Notes: generated by a model not told the origin, from the sequence alone. Numbered from the stretch's first letter, positions 11,895 to 23,299 are shown. The stretch: 64,000 nucleotides of DNA from Acorus gramineus (GCA_030737835.1 CM060850.1:5338015-5402014); one strand, 5' to 3'. Numbers and translations: made by a program.

Positions 11895-12289
11895 TGATGC
11901 AGAGAAGAAAGAGGAACCCACAAAAGAGATGGATATGGAAAATAAAAGAACTATTGTCACATCAACAAAAACCATAAAAAGTTTAAAAGAGAAATAATAA
12001 TATATATTGAAATCCTTTTACAAGTCTAATAAGATCTATTTATAGGTACATAAGTTTGTTGAGATGAGATAATATTTTATTTAAATCCCACTCCTTTAGT
12101 AAATCAATAAATTCCTAACAGTGTAATCTTGACAACTTGAATATTACAAAATCAAACAAATCCTAGCAATCTTATTTTTTAATCCATGGATAAAATTTAT
12201 GAATCATGATAAAATCCTAAAATATTTATGTAAACTAATTATTTAAACAAAAATAAATAAATCAAAACAACCCTTTTTAATTTGAATCA
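11895..12289 (-). mobile_element. LTR plus primer-binding site, inverted copy
   Basis: On the minus strand this reads as an LTR with the near-start TTCAAATTAAAAAGGG and end ATCA. The nearly intact primer-binding site TTGGTATCAGAGT follows at 11893-11881, with leader to about 11826. It matches the forward copy over about 460 bp including the leader. The two copies therefore form a large inverted repeat with a spacer of about 250 bp. Confidence 0.7.
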
Positions 12290-12880
12290 TTCTCTTTGAG
12301 TTAGAGAGAGTTCATCCTCGAACTCAAATGATCGCATTCTCGATCGACATGAGGTGAAGTACATCCTGACGATCGAAGGGTTTCCTCGTTTTCTTTAGTG
12401 CTCCTTTCCTCATCACAAGGAAAGTGGGTCATTGTGGAGTCTTCAAGTTGTGGTTGATGTTGATGTCGTGGGTTTTCTACATATAACACATTACAAGAAG
12501 GTCTTTTGTATTCGTCTTCTTGTGAAACTCGAATTGAACCAAAGGTCTTCTCTCCTCCATGAATGGTATGTTGGGCACGCACTTTGTCTTTTTTGGTCCA
12601 TTGTGAGGAGAACTCAAAGAAAGATCATCAACCCTCACAAGAGGAATGGACACGGGCATTTTCGGGTCGAATCGAGGAGGTGTAGTTGCAGGGCCATACG
12701 TTCTTATTAGACAATCTACCGACTAGGGTGAAGCCACCATATTTATGTGAACGCCGTGATGAAAGCAAAAGTATTTTTTGAATTGTCATCACAAGAGGGC
12801 CTTAAATTGTGCGGATCAACAACCTTGAGACCATCACTGACCGTCTTCGAGTGCGGATCCTTCGACATACATGAGCTCTT
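12290..12880 (-). mobile_element. Retrotransposon internal fragment (probable)
   Basis: Overlapping minus-strand frames of 93 and 60 codons (rich in Glu, Arg, Ser and His) lie next to the inverted LTR. The segment CTCAAGGTTGTTGATCCGCAC at about 12835-12855 (minus) also occurs on the plus strand at about 11680-11700, inside the material between the two LTRs. This ties both regions to one rearranged retroelement, probably its leader or gag side. No domain is recognisable. Confidence 0.4.
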
Positions 12881-12889
12881 GGTTTCAAA

Positions 12890-14810
12890 AAATTTCCTAT
12901 AACTTTTATAAATTTTTTCAGATATCTAAATACAGACAAAAGAAGTCCAAAAATAGCTTTTCAATCTCATCCATCCATTAATTAAAGTATTCGGTCATGA
13001 TCTAACTGTCTTAATTTGTTCAACTTATCATATATTTATATATAATTTTTAAGTAATTTTTTTTCGTTAACAAAGTCCTTCAGCCCCCCATGTTTTATAT
13101 CCTGATTCCGCTGATGCCTGGCTACTTAAAACAATAAACATTGTTAACTTCCTTTCCATCATAGTTTCAAAATATTTGTTGATTATTAATTTTTATATGC
13201 TCTCTGCTTTGAAGGTTGAAATCAACTCATCCTCTATTTTCTAATTTCTATCACAAAGTAGGACTTTTTGGGAGAGGTCCACTGGTCGGACGGTTTATAA
13301 GTCGAGGCCAGCTGTATATAAATTCCTCAGATTCTAAAATCACAGCCGTTCAATTGATGGGACTTCCCAGAAAAGATAAAGCTCCACCACTACCTGCTCA
13401 ACCATAGATGCTCTCCCATCCATTATTATGGGTTGGATATATATATATAGTTATATGTATATAAGTAATCATTGATTGACATAAAAATAAAATGCAACCG
13501 AACATCAACAGCAACTACAGCTAAGCAAGTGTTGCTTGCCCGCTAATACCTTATGATGACATCATCATTCATTTCATATTACATTAATATAAAAAATCTT
13601 ATAAAATATGATCCAGATGGGGCCTTGTTTTTATTAAACGCTATTATGACATTACATTGTTTATATTTTTTATTTCTCCTGTTAGCTATACTTGCACATA
13701 TATTGTCAATTTTTATATTCTCACATTGTAGCAATTTTTACTTCTATAAGTAATCAATATCAGCATCTTTTTTAAAAAATTAAATGTTTATATTTCATCA
13801 CATATGTTTTATTCATGTGATGAAATAAGAATCATCTGATTTAGTCAAGCAATTTCGTGTGTACTCAAAAGATTAAAAATAAATTTTATCAATTTTTTTT
13901 TAATATAAGTTCATTGGATGCTATTTTGATGCAATCTTTGTACGCCTACCCATGTTACATGTTTTATATATGAAACATGAGATTTTTTTACATTTTGTGT
14001 AAAAAAATATATATATTTAGTTTATTTAAATAAATATTATGAGAACATATTTCATCATTTAAATTATACACCAGAACTATAAAAAAAAAATCTCATAAGA
14101 ATCGACCCATATTATAATCCTATATATTTAGTTAGCCAACTACACTAACTATAATGAGATATACAAATCGGTAAAAAAAAATTATACACTCTGTAAATGA
14201 GTCAAAACAATTAATTGAAATATATATATTAATTTTATAAAAATACATATCTCATTAGATGAGGTTATTATTTTAAAATATAAATTAAAAAAGACGCGGA
14301 CTATATTTGTTGCTAAAAACGAGGTTCAGACTAGTATTTTTCGTGTTTCTACGATACATGGAAAAACCACTAGATAACATATGCCACCATACATACAATT
14401 GTAACCTAGATGAAAAGTCGAAGTACGAGAAGGAACACTGAAAATGCTAGGGAATCACTACCATGTGAAATTTTGTGACTGTTTTGATTCTTTGAATTTT
14501 GTAAGTTTATGCTAAATAAACCTATATGTTGACTATAACTGAGATTACATGAAAGATTATGTGCATTGGTCCCCAAATACCCTATTTTATTGGACGTTCA
14601 TACATTTAATCATTCCTGTAGTTTAACTTATTAAAAGATTTCTTTAATTTTGTATAAGTTAGGAAAGCATACACTCGATTAAGTAAAATGTTAAAAAATA
14701 CACATTCAATTTATCAATTTTTTTTGTTTTGAAGGTAAATAATTAATCATACAAGTGTATTCATTATTAGACAAATTCTACTATGTAAAAGTTGCTTCAC
14801 AACATTTTTA
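12890..14810. other. AT-rich intergenic DNA with M1 relic
   Basis: No gene supported. A TATATAAA at about 13315 precedes a GC-richer 190-bp patch of unknown nature. A decayed M1 MITE (ACATATCTCATTAGATGAGG) lies at about 14120-14330. Confidence 0.4.
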
Positions 14811-14816
14811 GCCCCG

Positions 14817-15241
14817 TTTGGAACGGGAATAAGCCCCCGGATAACCTCGGATAAAGGAGAATAAGAGATAAAAGGTGTTTGAAAACATAGACTAACTAAG
14901 GATAAAATATGCCATAATAAAATGGTATATGGATTCTAATCAACCCCTGGAATTAAAGTTATCATAAGTTATTCCACCCAAAGAATATGTGGGTCCACTG
15001 TCAAATCAACTGTCATCACCTCTTATAAATTACCTGTCAAATCAACTATCATTATTTTTTCACCTTTTATAAATTCTTATCCATACTTTATTTACATTTT
15101 ACCCAAACAACAAAACATTTATTTTTACATTTACCAACGAGAATAGTTCAAAACACAACCAAATACAAAATTACTTTATCGTCACTTATGTCGGAATAAA
15201 TGTATATCCAAGAATAAGTCTTATTCATGTTTCAAACGGCA
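14817..15241. mobile_element. M4 MITE, copy 1
   Basis: Left end CCCGTTTGGAACGGGAATAA; right end ATTCATGTTTCAAACGGC, an imperfect inverted match. The interior holds the diagnostic CACTGTCAAATCAACTGTCATC and CACCTTTTATAAAT blocks. The same sequence recurs at 55.9 kb (+), 42.7 kb (inverted) and, diverged, 62.7 kb. About 425 bp, no ORF: a non-autonomous DNA transposon. Confidence 0.75.
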
Positions 15242-15454
15242 TATTTCATTTGAATTAATAAAAAAAAAAAACACAAAATCTCTGACCTAAAAATAACACC
15301 AGAAATCCACAATCCAAGGAAGCATTAGTTGTACTGTACCTAACGTTTCATTGCTTCCAACAGCCCAACAAATCCCAAATAAACATCAGATTAATCACAA
15401 AAACTTATAAGTTCCTCAAAAAAGGTTAGCAATAGCGAAAACTTATGATATTAG

Positions 15455-16112
15455 GTTATGTGTTTGGTCCATGAAATTTTCTAAATATGCATAAACACTC
15501 CATATAGTTAAAAAAATACAATCACACCCTTTAAAGTTAGATTTTCTATTAAAATATGACAAATGTACTATTTTAATGTTTTATTTAAATTTTTATTGTG
15601 TTTTTATTTTTTAATTAATTATTTTTTTAGCAAGCTTTTAATTAATTGTTATATGAGTTAATTCTCACAAAAAATGCATTCAGATGTATTTGAAAAGTTA
15701 ATTATTGTATAAGTTAATCATAAAGTATATACAAAGTTAATTAATTATTTTTTGTGGATATTTAGAGAATTAAGATTAGAACAATAATTTTAAATTACTT
15801 TTTTCTAATTTTTTTTTTAGAAAACGATATTTGTGGATCTGTCGCTTCTTTGATTAATAAAAATAATACAGTTCCAGAACACAAATGAAAAGAAAAAACA
15901 GCATACACAAGAGGAAAAATGGTATGGAGAAATTCAGAAACAAAAGTCAAGATGAAGCTTGCTCAGGAGATCTAACCAAGTCAAGATGAAGCTTACCTTT
16001 TCCTATCTTAACATAAAAGTATAACAGCAGGGTGTAAGTGTATATTTTAAACTTTAGGAGATGCTTAATTAGGTTTCAAAATCTTCAGGGGCCCACATGC
16101 ATTTTACCGTTA
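15455..16112. mobile_element. M2 element with internal insertion, in a gene's 5' flank
   Basis: Left terminus near 15455 (TGTTTGGTCCATGAAATTTTC), internal TTAATTCTCACAAAAAATGC, and right terminus ending CATGCATTTTACCG near 16112 match the M2 copies at 48.1-49.0 kb. A 180-bp block (about 15830-16010) not present in those copies interrupts it; it contains a 20-bp direct repeat with AGTCAAGATGAAGCTT. It ends about 180 bp before the TATA box of the 16.46 kb gene. Confidence 0.7.
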
Positions 16113-16289
16113 ATAAAATATTAATATAAAACGACGACCGTTAATCAAAAGTAAATAAAAAAAAACGCGGGATTATCGAAGATCCGTTAGAAATGCCAGG
16201 CCATCTCTACCGGGTACCGGCTATACCCGGTAATTACACATTTTTAATAAATATCGAAATCAAAACAGATCCTCCTCTCTCTCTCTCTC

Positions 16290-16296
16290 TATATAT
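16290..16296 (+). promoter_or_regulatory. TATA box of the 16.46 kb gene
   Basis: TATATAT directly after a CT repeat (16275-16289), 164 bases upstream of the ATG. A start of transcription near 16322 is expected, giving a leader of about 140 nt. Confidence 0.55.
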
Positions 16297-16357
16297 CGTT
16301 CGCTCGCTCTCCATCGCCAAGGAATCAAATCCAAGAACAAAAGGGGGAAAACAAAAA

Positions 16358-16372
16358 TTAGGGTTAGGGTTT
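16358..16372 (+). promoter_or_regulatory. Telo-box in the leader
   Basis: TTAGGGTTAGGGTTT, the complement of AAACCCTAA, sits inside the predicted 5' untranslated region. Telo-boxes are common near the starts of plant genes active in dividing cells. Confidence 0.55.
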
Positions 16373-16459
16373 GCTTCGGAAGGATCTCATCCTTTCCTTC
16401 CAAACCCGACTAAAACACTCAATCGATCCTCCGTTTCATGATCGAATCCCCCCCAATCG

Positions 16460-16978
16460 ATGGCGAATCAAGGCTTTGAACCGGTGCCGGAAGGCGACGC
16501 CGAGGCGGAGGCGGCATTCACGAGGCGGGGGTGCTGCTCCTGGTTCATCCCCCGCTTCGGATCGCCGGCGGCGGACCGCGGCCGGTCGCCGTGGTGGGAG
16601 CGGATCAGGGTTGCGGCGGCCGCGGACGGTGGAGATGCTGTCGGAGGCGGCGGAAGGTGGTGGAACAGGGCGTTTTTGAGGGTGCGTGAGTGGTCGGAGA
16701 TCGTGGCGGGGCCGAGGTGGAAGACGTTCATCCGGCGGTTCAACCGGAACCCTAGGTCCGGGGGCGGCGGTGGCGCCGGAGGCGGGGGGAGGCAGGGGAG
16801 GTTCGGATACGATCCGCTTAGCTATGCTTTGAATTTCGATGGTGGGGATTTGTCGGAGGAGGACATCGGCGGCGGGTTCAGGGACTTCTCGTCGAGGTTC
16901 GCGGTGGCGCCGGCGTCGGCGAAGTCTTCGATGGATCTTGGTGGAAGGGACGCGCCTCCGCTATTCGGGGTTCATTGA
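16460..16978 (+). CDS. Plant-specific protein with VREWSE-GPRWKTF core
   Basis: An intact single-exon gene of 172 codons. The N-terminus has a CC-W motif (residues 25-28, CCSW). The conserved block VREWSEIVAGPRWKTFIRR spans residues 75-93, a Gly-rich spacer follows at 100-114, then GYDPLSYALNFD (116-127), RDFSSRF (141-147) and KSSMDLGGRDAP near the C-terminus (155-166). From memory this block order belongs to a small family of uncharacterised land-plant proteins of 150-220 residues that end in SSMDLG-DAP; its biochemical role is not known to me. The ATG fits because the leader upstream has a TATA box, a CT tract and a telo-box. The coding part is strikingly GC-rich (CpG-rich) against an AT-rich background. 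No signal peptide or membrane segment. A 3' untranslated region or intron may follow the TGA at 16976. Function unknown. Confidence 0.85.
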   Translation: MANQGFEPVPEGDAEAEAAFTRRGCCSWFIPRFGSPAADRGRSPWWERIRVAAAADGGDAVGGGGRWWNRAFLRVREWSEIVAGPRWKTFIRRFNRNPRSGGGGGAGGGGRQGRFGYDPLSYALNFDGGDLSEEDIGGGFRDFSSRFAVAPASAKSSMDLGGRDAPPLFGVH

Positions 16979-16979
16979 T

Positions 16980-18845
16980 CAGACGGTTCGTATTCGATCC
17001 TTCTTTTCATCATATAAAATTATATTTATTATTGACATTTGTTTGCTTTTTTGTGAGCTTTTGATATATTGTTTTTTTTATATATATAAAAAAAGAGAAA
17101 TATAGGATTGTTTGGATTCAATTGGTGTAGATTGAAAGATGGATGAATAAAATATGGTTCTTGAAATGTTGAGATATGATAATGTTGGGTTTTTTTGGAT
17201 CATGATGTTGATTGATCTGGATAATGGTAGGATGGGGATTGTTTGGATAGGAGGATAGTAGTATACATGTTGATTGCAAAAGTGGGATTGGATTTGGATG
17301 TCGAGAGAGGGAAATCCGTGGAAATGTTTGCTTTTTGTCAAAGTTAATGTTACTTGTATCTCTGTTATAGCCTCTTGAACAGTATTCACATTAATATCTA
17401 CATATTTAATATAACAACTCATATATTTTTATATAAAAAGTTATATATATATTCCAATGAATTGTATAGACTTAGTTTTATAAAAATTAAAAGTAATTGT
17501 TTTGTTGAATGAGGTTATATATCTTGTTGGACGTATGTGAGACTACGTGTGACACTTTGAATGAGATTAGGTGTAATAACAAACTTTTGTCAATGCGTCC
17601 ATAACTTTTGAAAATGATGCATTTCTTCCCCAGTCTATTGCTAATGAAAAATAAGATACAGGTTTTAGTATATGAGATTCGGTATTTGAATCTGTTATCG
17701 GGTACTCCAACAATAATCCAACTGATAAATACACACTAAAAATACAGATTTTTTGTTGGAATAATTGACATAATATGAGATGTTTACAGCCTAGATAGCA
17801 TTTTATTTTTTGTAGGGACAGGAGCCCAGCTTTCTTTTTCATCCTTGTAATACACTGAGAAAGGAGTGTGGGGAATCCTTCAACAGATCAAGAAGCAGTG
17901 AATACCTTTTTTTTTTTCTTTTTTTGTTGGTCAAAATGTCCGTATCATTGTTTGGTTTGATAACAGAACAATAAATGTAGAATACAATACTTTCACCCTT
18001 CAAACCATGACAACCGAGTCTAACAGCTCACCAGTTGACTCTGCCCAACTTAAATTTTATAATTAAAACCCTTAAATTATAAAATAAAAGTTTATATATT
18101 GAAAATCTTTCTTCTATTTTATTTGATAGTCTATTCTTTTTATTAATGTAAGTTGTTGTTCTATTATCAAAAGAAAAATTTATGTTTTTGATAAATATAT
18201 AATAACAATAGGTTTAAAAAAAAAATTATAGAATTTATTTTTTTAAATTACCCGATCTCTAAAAAGTCACGGTGCCGCCACTGCTGATATCTGTGCGGGT
18301 TGCTTGGTAGATATAAATCTAGTGGTAATACAATGAGGATAAAATCCCATATAAAAATTATTGTGGTGGTTTTTATATTATCACAAAAGGAACAGAGGAA
18401 CCACTTGTTATCACCCATGTTCAGTAAATAAATAAATAAATTGTTCTAAATTTAGTGGGCATATATGCATACGGTTGGACACCACACAAATGCACAATGC
18501 TTTGTGGTGGTGGGGGGACAATAAGGTGTGTGGGTAGGCAGTTGAATCGAATGTCCCATTAGCATGAAATAGGCTATGAACCACATGAAGATCAAGATAT
18601 TATGAAGCTTAATTCCTGGCCAATGACACTTTCTGTGGGTATAGGATGACCCACGTTTGAAGTTATGAATGAACTGGATTTGTATTGGGAACTTGTATTT
18701 ATATTGATGTGTTTCTTTTAAAAGACAATGTTTGTGACCTGTTTGCAGTTTCGCGTGTAGTCCTCATACATTTTAATTTAAAATAAAAAATTATATATCT
18801 CTTCTAATCAAAAATATTTTTTATAAATATAGTGAAGTATATACT
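16980..18845. other. Non-coding DNA downstream of the 16.46 kb gene
   Basis: No second gene. The first part may be 3' untranslated sequence. At about 18255-18285 a CCGCCACTG motif on the plus strand (CAGTGGCGG on minus) looks like an isolated hAT-type terminus. A (CT)-free AT-rich remainder carries only short chance ORFs. Confidence 0.45.
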
Positions 18846-18849
18846 CCTT

Positions 18850-19080
18850 ACGGTGACCCAAATTTACAGCCCCAATTTCAGCAGAGCATATACTCACATT
18901 AACGAGATATATGCATAGATAAATTTGTTTATATTTTCTATAAATGCATCCATACAATTCATTGAAACATATGTTTAATTTTTTTTTATAAAAACATGTA
19001 TCTCATTAGATGAGGTATACTATTTTTAAAAAATTTAAAATACATGTACACTAAAATTTGAGTTGAAAAAAAGACAGTAA
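18850..19080. mobile_element. M1 MITE, degenerate copy
   Basis: Shares TTACAGCCCCAATTTCAG, ATACTCACATTAACGAG, ATACAATTCATTGAAACAT and ATCTCATTAGATGAGG in the same order as the copy at 61.3 kb. The outer TIRs are decayed. Confidence 0.6.
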
Positions 19081-19625
19081 AATAGAGTGCCACAATGGTT
19101 CGCGGACAAGGATGTTGAAAAATAGAGTTAAACAAAATATGACTTTCAATATTATCAGGAGGTCACATTTTGTCCACAGAAAGCTTCTGGTTCACATCAA
19201 CCTCAACTTCCTAGAGGAAACACCACAGCCAAATTAACACTGCAGCACTCACACTTATCTACACATATATTATATCATTAATTGATCACAAAATTACAAC
19301 TAGACAATAATGAATGCGGGAGGGATCAATTTATACTTAGCCTTATGTCAAACAAGGCTCATCTAATGAATCATGAGTTAAGATAGTGGACCAAAAACAC
19401 AACACCAAGAGTCTCTGTGGATCAAAATTTTTCTTTCAAAAATTTACCAAAGCAATACTATGCAAACAATTTTTTTTATAAAAAAAAGAACGTTATGTTA
19501 AGCCTTTTTTCATCCTTGTTTCCAGCCTTCACACATGGTTCTTTTGATACTATATATTTCACTAATGAAATAAATTTTTGCATATAAAAAAAGATGTTTT
19601 TGTATTTTTTTTTTTGGGATAATCT

Positions 19626-19886
19626 TGTGTAGAGTCTATTTTGTAGCTCCAATTATAGTCTACACGTGTTTTAAATTTTTTTTAAAATAATATATTTTAT
19701 CAAATAAGGTACATGCTTTTATAAAAAATGAAGCATGCGCTCCAATGAATTGCATAGATATATTTATAGAAAACGAGAAATATTTTATCAATGCATATAA
19801 CTCGTTAATGTGAGTATATATTTGGGTGATTTTTTATCTACGTATATGAGACTGGAATTAGAACTAAAAAAAAAAACCGTGTAACA
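19626..19886. mobile_element. M1 MITE, good copy (261 bp)
   Basis: Opposite orientation to the 61.3 kb copy. The left end includes TAGCTCCAATTATAGTCTAC and the right end GACTGGAATTAGAACTAAA..CCGTGTAACA, which form terminal inverted repeats of about 45 bp. The internal order of motifs matches. The length equals the 61.3 kb copy. Confidence 0.7.
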
Positions 19887-20002
19887 GCACCTTTTTTTTT
19901 ATATATACAAGAGTGGGCTGAACAAACCCACCATCACGGCATAACCCATGGCTTGGCATTTCATGTTGTCAAGCTGTAGCTAGACACGCGCAGATACATT
20001 AA

Positions 20003-21200
20003 ATCCGTTTTACAGTCTCGTCTGTAGTTCTATACACTATGATAACACAGTATATCACAATATATAGATTAATTTTTTTTTGAAAAGAAAAAAAATATAC
20101 TATTGAATTTTATTATATGCTTCATTTCGTATAACAGCATGTCCTGGAGATGACATTTCAGGACATGAGGATGTTGAAAAATGACGGGAGTATTTTTGCC
20201 TTACAAAAAAATTAAATCTGATTTTATAAAGTTTGTAGGGACTGAATCCAATTTTAATGAGTTCCTAGGAACTTATTTTAATATATTTTTGATCGGAGGA
20301 CTAAATTCGTTAACCATGTACATTTTATAGGGATCTATGATGATTTTATGATTTTAGAGAGACTTTTTATGATTTCAAAAAGATTTCGTAGAGTTAAAAA
20401 GAAGATTTTTTCCTAAAAAAAATTACCGAGGATTGTTGACGAGGTCACGCATTATTTTCCTTCCCTTAGGTGAGACGTATTAAGATGTATGAACGGATTA
20501 ACGGACAAGTTGATCACTTACCAATTTCAGGATACCTTTTTTTTTTTTTTTTATGAAATGTTTGACAGACGCCTTGAATTTTATTGTTAAAATCAAGCGA
20601 ATGTCCAAAGTAAACAAAAACAAGAAGAAGAAAGAAATTATCCAATGAGCGGGATTGGTAGAGGAGAGGTCTACCAGATCCCCCGGTTGCTAAACCCACG
20701 TTAGGACTACCCCTCAATAAGGAGCTGCACCCACACCCCTTACATAAAAAAAAAGTTTTATTTTAAATTCAAGTTCATAACTAGACCCATCAACGGGTCC
20801 GGGTTGGCTTGAACCCGATCCGATGAAAGGCATAAAGTACCAGACCCGAAGGTCCCAATCATCCAAACAGGACGGGTCCGTGTCTACCCCGACCCGGTCC
20901 CATAGGCCTGTTGAACCCGATACTATTTTAGGTATGAGCGCCGATACATGTAGTCCATTTTACAGCCTGTTTTGTAATCTCATACACTATGATAACATAG
21001 CATATACTGTACTATTATAATATATAGGGATCTATCATAGTATATTACTCAATTTTTTTTTCATTTTTTCACCATGAAAAAAAACACTAATTTATCTCAG
21101 TATATATTTCATTTCATATAACAACATGCAATTGAAAGGGTGAGTGTATGATTTAAGAAAAAAAAAAATGAGATGGACTGCAATTGGGGCTATAATGGGG
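20003..21200. repeat. M8 repeat pair and GC-rich hAT-like patch
   Basis: The block ACACTATGATAACA with flanking TTTTACAGYCT and TTCATTTCRTATAACARCATG occurs at 20003-20150 and again, in the same orientation, at 20955-21135. Between them 20770-20935 is a GC-rich patch (CAACGGGTCCGGGTTGG..GACCCGGTCCC) resembling the CCGGGTCGGG-type ends of the hAT element at 49.3 kb. Its ends cannot be paired confidently. Confidence 0.5.
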
Positions 21201-21614
21201 GCTGTGTATCTTTTTCCTTTAGAAATTGGCTAGGAATCCTGGTAATAAGTAAGAAATAACCCTTCTCTATTTTTTTTTCCAGGAAAATGTTAGACTCAGT
21301 CACATTCACCAACCAAAACACAGACCTCATATGTTTTCATTTTTTTAAATATAGTAAACATTATCTAATGAGGTATATGCTTTGATAAAAAATGCATATC
21401 GTTTAATTTCGAGTTAAATGAACCCATTTTTAGTAAGTGTAAGAAAATATTTAATGTAGTATATACAATATGTAAAAGAACAACTGAGTGTAACCACACT
21501 TTTTTTAATGACCCAACCCACGTATCTACTTTCCAGGCCCACCCAAGCCCACTTTATCAATAACCATCTAATCCGCCCAAGCACACTATATGTCATTAAC
21601 CCATCCAAATCCCA

Positions 21615-21911
21615 AACCCTAACAAACATTATAAACACACCCTCGGCCTCTCTCTCTCTCTCTCTCTCTCGATGGCATAACAAAACCCTAACAAACCCTC
21701 CCACTCTCTCTCTGTACTTCACACACACTCTCTGACCTTCCATACCAAACTCAACAACAACAACAACAACAAAAAGCCCAAACCTTTCCAAATCCCTCCA
21801 ATGACGAAATCCCAAAAAAACCCACATCATCAAAATCTCCCTCTGCCGAACCCATACTCGACCACCACCACCCACTCAAACAGATCTCCGAGAGCCCCGA
21901 CCTCCTCCTTC
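21615..21911 (+). pseudogene. Truncated first exon with promoter
   Basis: A TATAAA at about 21631, a CT microsatellite (21648-21670), AACCCTAAC motifs and a (CAA)7 run look like a plant promoter and leader. From about 21800 one frame reads through a coding-like stretch that includes ILDHHHPLKQISESPDLLLL, then hits TGA at about 21909. The only ATG near its start (21801) is in another frame. The HHPLKQI.ESP..LLLKLW pattern recalls the start of small uncharacterised plant proteins (from memory, weak); a TGG to TGA change would account for the stop. The rest of the gene is absent, so I treat it as a dead 5' fragment. Confidence 0.35.
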
Positions 21912-21999
21912 TCAAGCTCTGACATGTCCGCGAGTCTTCTGAATTTCTCATATTAAATAAATTTTGCTGTGAGGGTGGTGTCGTTTTACTCTTAGAGCC

Positions 22000-22435
22000 C
22001 ACCACGTTTCACACCCCTTAATCCAACGGTGGAAAACCCATTTTATTTTGTATGGTATGGTGGACCCCACCTTTTGTTTTTTCTTTCAATGCACACGTAC
22101 CCATACGGCCATACAAATTTTTTTTATTTGATTCTTGTCTGTACTTAGATCCATACCATGGCCCCACACTTTTTTTTTTCTTGCTTTCTTTTCACCTCAT
22201 TTTGTCTAGAATTCCTCACATTAAGGTGTTTGGGGTTTCTTGTAAGGGTTATTTGATTTTCTTTGGACACAAAATTTTGTTATGTAGAGAAGCCTTCCTA
22301 AACTTTGGCGACGATTTACTTGATAAAAATATTTTTGTTTGTATGATGATCTACTTAACAAAATTAAAAGATGAAGTTTGTGTTATCTTTATGTTTATTC
22401 GTTGAATTAATCATCACACTCATTTACATTTTTAT
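22000..22435 (+). other. Non-coding spacer
   Basis: No gene; a 117-codon open frame here is Phe/Leu/Cys-rich and has no motif or promoter, so I discount it. Confidence 0.4.
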
Positions 22436-22439
22436 TTTT

Positions 22440-23295
22440 TTGTTGAATCTGGTGTTTGACGTTGGATCTAATGTTTTAAAATTCAGTTACATTTTTAAAT
22501 ATAATTGAATTTTATATGCATTATACTTTATGTTTTCAGTGTGAATTTAAACAGTATTTTCTTCTTTTTTTAAAGTCAATTACATTTTTCAAATTCATTT
22601 TTTTTTAGAAATGTATGCATTGTATTTTTAAAATATGTTTTTGCCTTTTATGCAGTTTATGTTTTTCGTTAAAGTTTTAAAATTCAGTTACATTTTCAAA
22701 TGTATTTGAATTTTATATGCATTATACTATCTATTTTTAGTGTGATTTTTTAACCGTATTTATTTGTTGTTTTGAAAGTTAGTTACATTTGTTAGATTTA
22801 TTTTTTTTAAAATGTATCTAAACACTATATGCATTATATTTTTTTAAAGAAATTTGTGCCTTTATGCAGTTTATGTTTTTCATTAAAGTTTTAAAATTCA
22901 ATTACATTTTCAAATGTATCTGAATTTTATATGCATTATACTCTTTGTTTTTTAGTATGATTTTAAATAATATTTGTTTGTTGTTTTGAAAGTCAGTTAC
23001 ATTTGTCAGATTTATTTTTTTGAAAATGTATTTGAACATTATATGCATTATATTTTTAAAATTTTTTTGTGTCTTTATGCAATTTATGTTTTTAATTAAA
23101 TTTCAATTACATTCAAAATCTATTCGAATTTTATATGCATTATACTTCATGTTTATTTGTGTGTTTAAATAATGTTTGTTTTTCCTTAAAATTCAGTTAC
23201 ATTCTAAATGTATATGATCTTTATATGCATTATATTTTTATATTTTGTGTGTTGCTAAATAAATTTTATTTTTCTTTTAAAAGTTAGATACATTT
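22440..23295. repeat. Degraded dimeric tandem repeat (satellite-like)
   Basis: The phrase ATATGCATTATA recurs at 22514, 22715, 22826, 22929, 23041, 23133 and 23223, with a decayed version near 22613. It is preceded each time by TCAGTTACATTTTCAAATGTA-like sequence. Monomers are about 90-110 bp. Two types alternate, one followed by CTTTATGTTTT and one by TTTTTAAAA, giving a dimer of about 200-210 bp over four rounds. Non-coding. Confidence 0.75.
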
Positions 23296-23299
23296 TGGC

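Noticed and set aside
16371-16743. Plus- and minus-strand ORFs overlapping the 16.46 kb gene
   Set aside because: Open only because the region is GC-rich; they lack the conserved blocks.
21414-21875. 153-codon minus-strand ORF
   Set aside because: Reverse reading of a CT/CAA-rich leader (long Val and Arg-Glu runs); no homology-like motif.
22440-23295. Regularly spaced repeats that might suggest a CRISPR array
   Set aside because: Repeat units are contiguous, AT-rich and diverged with no unique spacers, and the window is a plant genome.
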